Of a stretch of DNA of 43,031 bases, positions 39,423-43,031 are shown piece by piece. The notes beneath the pieces were generated by a model. That model ran no database searches and was not told the origin of the DNA. It worked only from the letters and a program-made list of their open reading frames with translations. Source of the DNA: a virus. Each line of letters opens with the position of its first letter. Positions within the stretch are counted from its first letter, which is position 1. The stretch lies in the IMG/VR virus record IMGVR_UViG_3300005264_000015, positions 1 to 43,031 of that record, one strand, 5' to 3'. The position numbers and the translations under genes are program-made.

Positions 39423-39780
39423 ATCTAAAATAGTTTGTTATGTTGTAATATTGTTTTCCTTGCAATTCCGATTCTTGACGATAATTATCATACTTTTCAA
39501 GTTCAGTTAATGGTATATAATTCAATATGCAATAATACACTTCTTGACTATTAATTAATATGTCATTAATCTTATATAACCCTAATTCAATTATCTTTAA
39601 TTCAACACCGTATAAATAAGCAAGAAATAAAGCCATGCGGTCATTATTCATTTTCCAGCTTTTTATAATTTCGTTTCGTGTCGGTTTCGCACCTATTGCG
39701 GTGAATTGAGATACCCAGTCCTCAATTTCTTTCTTTATTTCGAGCGTACATTTGTTCGCAATATCGTATAATTCTTGCAT
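39412..39780 (-). CDS. hypothetical early protein (122 aa)
   Basis: It starts at MQELYDIANKCTLEIKKEIEDW, 39780, one nt after the upstream stop; an in-frame ATG at 39852 lies in the upstream gene and is rejected. Helical with WVSQFTAIGAKPTRNEIIKSWKMNNDRM and a Tyr-rich C-terminus. No domain assigned. Confidence 0.6.
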   Translation of the reverse strand: MQELYDIANKCTLEIKKEIEDWVSQFTAIGAKPTRNEIIKSWKMNNDRMALFLAYLYGVELKIIELGLYKINDILINSQEVYYCILNYIPLTELEKYDNYRQESELQGKQYYNITNYFRYGN

Positions 39781-39781
39781 G

Positions 39782-40042
39782 TTAAAGTTTTTTAGCAGTA
39801 TGAATAATATAATTGTTTGTAGCTCCTTTATTAGCCAAACCCATTGCAACATTTATAGTAAACGGGTCATTCATGTTTATATGTTCAGCTAAATAGTTTA
39901 TTTTTTCTACCGTTAAGTTGCTATTTGTTGTCATAAATAGCAAATTTATACCGTTTATTTTGCTTTTTTTAATTCCAAGTATTTTATATGCCAATTTATT
40001 TAAAAAGCGTATATCTTGGTCTTTACTTGTTTTTCTAAACAT
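39782..40042 (-). CDS. hypothetical early protein (86 aa)
   Basis: A basic protein, MFRKTSKDQDIRFLNKLAYKILGIKKSKING..., with VEKINYLAEHINMNDPFT and GLANKGATNNYIIHTAKKL. It starts 3 nt after the VRR-NUC stop. Unknown function, likely translated from the VRR-NUC transcript. Confidence 0.6.
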   Translation of the reverse strand: MFRKTSKDQDIRFLNKLAYKILGIKKSKINGINLLFMTTNSNLTVEKINYLAEHINMNDPFTINVAMGLANKGATNNYIIHTAKKL

Positions 40043-40045
40043 ATC

Positions 40046-40450
40046 TTAAAATTTTATAGTTTTTTCACCTTTTTCAATTGCACGTTCAATCCATGCAAAT
40101 CCATCTGTCACATAAAAAGTATCATTTATTATACCTGTTATAAACGCTTTTATTTCTTCAATATCGCTACATATCATATACACGCCACCATTCTTTATAA
40201 TGGTTGTACCCCATTCTAATTGCTGTGATATATGCGTTGTTTTGTGTGTGCTGTTCGGTGCTTTTACTTCAATGCCGGCAAATGTATTATTTACAAACAA
40301 CATTAAATCGCTCGCACCTTTGTGCATTCCGAGTGATTTTTTATGCTTGGAGTCTTCATTAAAAACACCCCATAAACAACCTCTATATTCTGGAAATGTA
40401 TGTGAAAACCACAATACGATTTCAACTTGTATTTTATCTTCTGGTTTCAT
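40046..40450 (-). CDS. VRR-NUC domain nuclease
   Basis: A 134-aa stand-alone VRR-NUC. Active-site residues of the PD-(D/E)XK fold: Asp48 in GASDLMLF, Glu61-Val-Lys63 in GIEVKAP, and Gln77 in HISQQLEWG. The second half IIKNGGVYMICSDIEEIKAFI is usual. Such nucleases in phages are structure-specific and act in recombination or resolve packaging intermediates. It is the first gene after the palindrome promoter 40456-40501. Confidence 0.88.
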   Translation of the reverse strand: MKPEDKIQVEIVLWFSHTFPEYRGCLWGVFNEDSKHKKSLGMHKGASDLMLFVNNTFAGIEVKAPNSTHKTTHISQQLEWGTTIIKNGGVYMICSDIEEIKAFITGIINDTFYVTDGFAWIERAIEKGEKTIKF

Positions 40451-40455
40451 GTTTG

Positions 40456-40501
40456 TAAAAGTATAAAAAAATATAACACGAAAAATATGTTACATAACAT
40501 A
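40456..40501 (-). promoter_or_regulatory. leftward promoter with palindromic operator
   Basis: TATGTTACATAACATA (40486-40501), perfect arms, then 22 bp on the minus strand, TACTTTTA (40456-40463; one mismatch from TAnnTTTG), then 5 nt to the ATG at 40450. It is the operator of the right leftward block. Confidence 0.6.
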
Positions 40502-40516
40502 CTACTCTATTGGCAT

Positions 40517-40843
40517 TTAAACAGATTGCATTAAATCGTTGGAAATGTGCGTATAAATTTCAGTCGTTTTACTACTTGAATGATTTAGTAGTTTTTGAAT
40601 TATACGTATATCAACACCATTTTCAAGTAATGTCGTTGCGAATGTATGTCTTATTTTATGCGTATAATGTTCGTTACCTAAGTATTTTTTAACTATTTTT
40701 AGTACTGAACTATCTGTATAATTTAAAAATTCAGTTAAATAATGACAATATATATTAACTGTATGTTTTGAATATCTGAAATAATTTAAAGTTTCAAAGT
40801 AAATCTTTAAATCTTGCTCGTTTGTCACATTTTGGATTATCAC
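40517..40843 (-). pseudogene. internally deleted tyrosine recombinase (XerC/D-like remnant)
   Basis: The 108-aa frame joins a short SAM-like N-terminal piece ([17 protein letters not shown], about 27-43) straight to the C-terminal catalytic half: [15 protein letters not shown] (62-75; HxxR), [15 protein letters not shown] (85-99; His88 and Tyr97). The first catalytic Arg, the Lys hairpin and about 150 residues between the pieces are missing compared with normal 280-320 aa integrases, so it cannot recombine DNA alone. The frame is intact. Its start lies within the upstream zinc-ribbon gene (50 nt overlap). It may be a deleted phage integrase or, given the attC-like sites, a relic of an integron-type enzyme; the family cannot be decided. 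Confidence 0.75.
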
Positions 40844-41165
40844 ATAAGAGTTCTCCTACTATACGAGCAAAACCACTTCTTGTCATTGTTGAACCACAAT
40901 TTCTACATATACTAGTCGAACCCTCTCTCATTATTCTATTTAATGGGAATGGTGGTGGTTTTGGTATTGTTCTCTTTTCAACCTCATTATGTATATCTAA
41001 TGCTTCATCAGTTGTCTTACCGAACTCTAACATTAATTCTGCTGTTGTTGCATATGTAAAACTCTCGCTAACACCAAATAAAAACAAAAACTGCTGTTTT
41101 GCTTCTTCTATATTTAGTTCTCCGTTGCGAAGTTTATCACTTATTTCTAATATTTTTTCTTTCAT
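40794..41165 (-). CDS. zinc-ribbon protein in cassette-like array
   Basis: A 123-aa protein. N-terminal helices ([27 protein letters not shown]) are followed by [10 protein letters not shown], encoded by an 18-nt string shared with the next gene upstream (41332-41349). After a Pro-rich linker (KPPPFPLN) comes [27 protein letters not shown] (about 87-113), a four-Cys zinc ribbon. Nucleic acid binding is probable; role unknown. Upstream is a CGTTAGCG box at about 41189-41196. Confidence 0.6.
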   Translation of the reverse strand: MKEKILEISDKLRNGELNIEEAKQQFLFLFGVSESFTYATTAELMLEFGKTTDEALDIHNEVEKRTIPKPPPFPLNRIMREGSTSICRNCGSTMTRSGFARIVGELLCDNPKCDKRARFKDLL

Positions 41166-41201
41166 ACCGTTTCAGTTCTTATTATTATCGTTAGCGAGAA
41201 T

Positions 41202-41549
41202 TTAAGAAATTATTTTTTTATATACCATTTTAGTAGAATGACACATCTCGCCATTTACTACGAATTTCTTAAACCCATCTAAATCGTGTTCTATCTTCAC
41301 ATCTTTACTTAGAAGTATTCTACAAACATTGGTAAAACTCTCGCTAACAACAGGTATAATGCAGTTGCTATCACTCGTATTAAATCTCTGCAAGAGTTCG
41401 CTTAGTTTGTCTTGTCTATATTGGTATAATTTATCAGCCAATTCCGTTGGTGTTGCTTTGTTTTCTAAACATTCAGCATCTATGCCCATAACATTATGTG
41501 TTATTTCAAATATTAAATCTTTTAATTCTTCTTCTGTAAGTTGTATCAT
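41202..41549 (-). CDS. hypothetical cassette-like protein with two shared repeat strings
   Basis: A 115-aa protein. The N-terminal part is helical (ELKDLIFEITHNVMG; ELADKLYQYRQDKLSELLQRF). The centre, NTSDSNCIIPVVSESF, is encoded by the 30-nt string shared with 9224-9598 and the 18-nt string shared with 40794-41165. The C-terminus resembles a small alpha/beta domain. The sequence GTGAGCGAT directly before its start also precedes the gene at 9598. Function unknown. Confidence 0.58.
   Translation of the reverse strand: MIQLTEEELKDLIFEITHNVMGIDAECLENKATPTELADKLYQYRQDKLSELLQRFNTSDSNCIIPVVSESFTNVCRILLSKDVKIEHDLDGFKKFVVNGEMCHSTKMVYKKIIS
41351..41380 (-). repeat. 30-nt exact dispersed repeat, copy 2
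   Basis: It is identical over 30 nt to 9409-9438, 11 kb from the left edge. Immediately next to it (41332-41349) is an 18-nt string repeated at 41056-41073. Three unrelated genes are thus connected by exact in-frame repeats. Confidence 0.75.
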
Positions 41550-41627
41550 CGCTCACTTATTTTAATTCATCACTCGTTTTCAATTCTCTACGGTATTTAA
41601 AGGCAACCGACATCATACCTTTGGGCG

Positions 41628-41918
41628 TTAGTTGCAGTTAGCATTCATTTTGTAATAGTAATCTGATTCACCGTATTCTTTACAGAACTTAACACTATCA
41701 CCTACAAGCAAGCAACTGTAATATCCGAAAGTTGTATTTCTTGTTGTTCCGTCATTAAAAGCGAATTTGTAATAAGTCCAATTCTCATCATATTCTATTG
41801 TTTTTGCAATTACAGTTTTGTAAGTGCAAACTATTATTTCGCTTTTCGGTTCGTTTTTACAAGAAGCTATAAAAGCAACTAACACAATGTAAAGTGTATT
41901 TCTTAGTATCTTTTTCAT
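41628..41918 (-). CDS. predicted lipoprotein
   Basis: A 96-aa protein with an N-terminal signal MKKILRNTLYIVLVAFIASC; the lipobox IASC puts the acylated Cys at 20. The mature part is small, with Tyr- and Cys-rich strands (CTYKTVIAKTIEYDENWTYYKFAF; YYSCLLVGDSVKFCKEYG). A phage-borne lipoprotein of this type could block superinfection at the envelope or alter the host surface; this is inference. Its stop lies in a TAACGCCC box typical of the cassette ends. Confidence 0.65.
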   Translation of the reverse strand: MKKILRNTLYIVLVAFIASCKNEPKSEIIVCTYKTVIAKTIEYDENWTYYKFAFNDGTTRNTTFGYYSCLLVGDSVKFCKEYGESDYYYKMNANCN

Positions 41919-41963
41919 TACTTTATATTTTAATTATAAATTTATTTCTTTGTTAGTAAGGCA

Positions 41964-41993
41964 GTTAAACACACCTTACATCACCTCGTTAGG
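41964..41993 (-). repeat. dispersed short repeat, second copy
   Basis: GTTAAACACACCTTACAT, five bases and CGTTAGG; it matches 977-1006 closely. It lies upstream of the lipoprotein gene and downstream of the methylase gene. On the minus strand it gives ACCTAAC, fitting RYYYAAC, and GTGTTTAAC at the other end. Confidence 0.4.
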
Positions 41994-42084
41994 TGCAATA
42001 TTGCTTAGTGCCGTTCTATTAATCAAGTTCATCGTAAATTGACCAAAAAGAAAAAGCCACCGCACTGTGAGTTTTGCAAACTCA

Positions 42085-42849
42085 TTAAAAATCAAAAAGA
42101 GTAGGTTGCAAATCATAATTTGTTATTAATATTTCAATTCGTCTATTACCTATATTTTGTCTTTCACCAACAGTTTTTACATTTAAGTTGTGCTTTTCTG
42201 CTTGTGCTATTATAAATTTATGGTCAAATTCACTCATTGCAAATTTCACACCGCTCTCAACAAGCATATTAAATAAATCCTCACTATCAGCTTCTTTAAA
42301 AGAGTTGCTATAATTATCATCTGTATCTAAATAAGGTGGGTCGCAGTAACAAAAAGTCCTTTTTATATTTCCTTTATAATCGCATTTTTTAAAAAACTTT
42401 CTAAAATCTGTGTTAAAGAAATAAGCATCTTGTAAATAATTAAAAGTAAAATCAATATTATCTAAAATTTGTTTTTTAGGATTAACTGCCCCTATTCGTA
42501 AAGTATTTGGCTTTCCGTATAGCCCAAAATTAGAAATAAACAAAAATCGAATGGCGTTCATTAAGTCTGTATCTTCTCTTTTTCCTTTGCCCCATTCTTT
42601 AAATTGTGTCTCAATTACAGGCGTGTTTTTTAATACGGTAATTAACTCGGCTTTATTATCTAATAATTGCCTATATAATTTATAAACATCATCGTCAAAA
42701 TCATTTAGAAAATTGTATTTTGCTTTTGGTTTATTAAAATACATTCCTCCAGCCCCAAAAAACGGCTCCATATAAATATCGTGCTTCGGAAATTCTTTTT
42801 GTATCTCCTTTGCTATTTTAGTCTTATTACCCAATCTGTTTAATATCAT
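42085..42849 (-). CDS. DNA adenine methylase (D12 class)
   Basis: A 254-aa N6-adenine methyltransferase of the Dam/D12 type. Motif I is EPFFGAGGMYF (28-38), the SAM site. The catalytic motif IV is CDPPY (170-174). NRRIEILITNY near the end is the usual final strand. Such orphan methylases protect phage DNA from restriction or change gene control; GATC specificity is likely for the class but cannot be read from sequence. A G-rich AGGGAGGGG precedes its ATG, so it has a strong Shine-Dalgarno, unlike most genes here. A group II intron ends about 80 nt upstream. Confidence 0.88.
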   Translation of the reverse strand: MILNRLGNKTKIAKEIQKEFPKHDIYMEPFFGAGGMYFNKPKAKYNFLNDFDDDVYKLYRQLLDNKAELITVLKNTPVIETQFKEWGKGKREDTDLMNAIRFLFISNFGLYGKPNTLRIGAVNPKKQILDNIDFTFNYLQDAYFFNTDFRKFFKKCDYKGNIKRTFCYCDPPYLDTDDNYSNSFKEADSEDLFNMLVESGVKFAMSEFDHKFIIAQAEKHNLNVKTVGERQNIGNRRIEILITNYDLQPTLFDF

Positions 42850-42929
42850 AAAAAACCCCTCCCTTTTTTTCTTTTTTACTTTCGTTCATTTATTTATTTT
42901 TTACCGTTAATTAACCGCACCAGTCACAC

Positions 42930-43031
42930 AATCGAGTAGAGTGCCGATAGGCTAAGCCTATCGGAGACCCTCTCACACCACCGTACGTACGGTTCTCGTA
43001 TACGGCGGTTCTCTACATCATAGGAAATAGC
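42930..43031 (-). mobile_element. group II intron, 3' end (domains V and VI), continues past the window
   Basis: On the minus strand the stretch complementary to 43011-42975 folds as a domain V: ACCGCCGTA pairs with TACGGTGGT, and after a 2-nt CG bulge the inner TACG pairs with CGTA around an AGAAC loop. It is followed by GTGTGAGAGG and a 9-bp perfect hairpin CCGATAGGC/GCCTATCGG (42944-42964), a domain VI, and then CTACTCGAT, the end seen in many bacterial group II introns. The rest, including any reverse transcriptase gene, would lie to the right of 43031. The class is not assigned. Confidence 0.7.

Noticed and set aside
42058-42096. Hairpin TGAGTTT/AAACTCA downstream of the methylase as terminator
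   Set aside because: The stem is followed by CAGTGCGG, not by a T run on the coding strand; not convincing.
1-43031. CRISPR array or tRNA genes
   Set aside because: No regular direct repeats with unique spacers beyond the short GTAC iterons were seen, and no cloverleaf with a conserved T-loop was found by eye; a dedicated tRNA scan could not be run.

Overview
This 43 kb window is almost entirely the genome, or nearly the genome, of a tailed phage of the Bacteroidetes. Three things point to that host: strong A+T bias, promoters of the Bacteroidetes -7 form TAnnTTTG with few Shine-Dalgarno sequences, and a VirE/BT4734-type primase. The virion genes form a myovirus with a lambda-like head (GpA-type terminase, portal, S49 protease, gpD and gpE homologues) joined to a Mu-like contractile tail (sheath, tube, DNA-circulation protein, gpP-like hub, gp45 to gp48-like baseplate). 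No intact integrase or lysogeny repressor is visible, so the window does not show whether this is a virulent phage, a decayed prophage or a circularly permuted contig.

Layout. 1 to 1.5 kb: small leftward genes of unknown function separated by imperfect inverted repeats that look like integron attC sites. 1.5 to 13.1 kb: leftward early genes for recombination and replication: SF2 helicase, SMC/RecF-like ATPase, YqaJ exonuclease, a tandem-HTH protein, HNH protein, SSB-like protein, VirE-type primase and SF3-type helicase, with small genes between them. 13.1 to 13.8 kb: a noncoding divergent control region with about 17 GTAC-cored repeats in two oppositely oriented, helically phased clusters around an AT-rich tract; it is a candidate replication origin or cos/control region. 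13.8 to 38.8 kb: rightward late genes for terminase, head, an embedded fibre-like gene group and lysis cassette, head maturation, contractile tail and baseplate. 38.7 to 42.9 kb: a second leftward block with a VRR-NUC nuclease, an internally deleted tyrosine recombinase, cassette-like small genes and a DNA adenine methylase. 42.93 to 43.03 kb: the 3' end (domains V and VI) of a group II intron that continues past the right edge.

How it works together. One 16-bp palindrome (arms TATGTT/AACATA) recurs across the genome at two fixed distances from a -7 box. In front of the three rightward late operons it lies exactly 7 bp upstream of TAnnTTTG, which is followed by exactly 4 bp and then the ATG, so these mRNAs should be leaderless. 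In front of leftward genes the same palindrome lies 20 to 22 bp upstream of the -7 box. A single phage regulator with opposite or stage-dependent effects is the simplest reading. A -1 frameshift site joins two short genes between tail tube and tape measure, as expected for tail assembly chaperones. Terminators after the major capsid and tail tube genes probably tune protein dosage.

The most unusual observations are the palindrome regulon with two spacing classes, the attC-like cassette arrays with a gutted tyrosine recombinase nearby, exact 30-nt and 18-nt repeats shared by otherwise different small genes, and the iteron region. All functions are assigned by reading motifs and gene order; no database search was possible.
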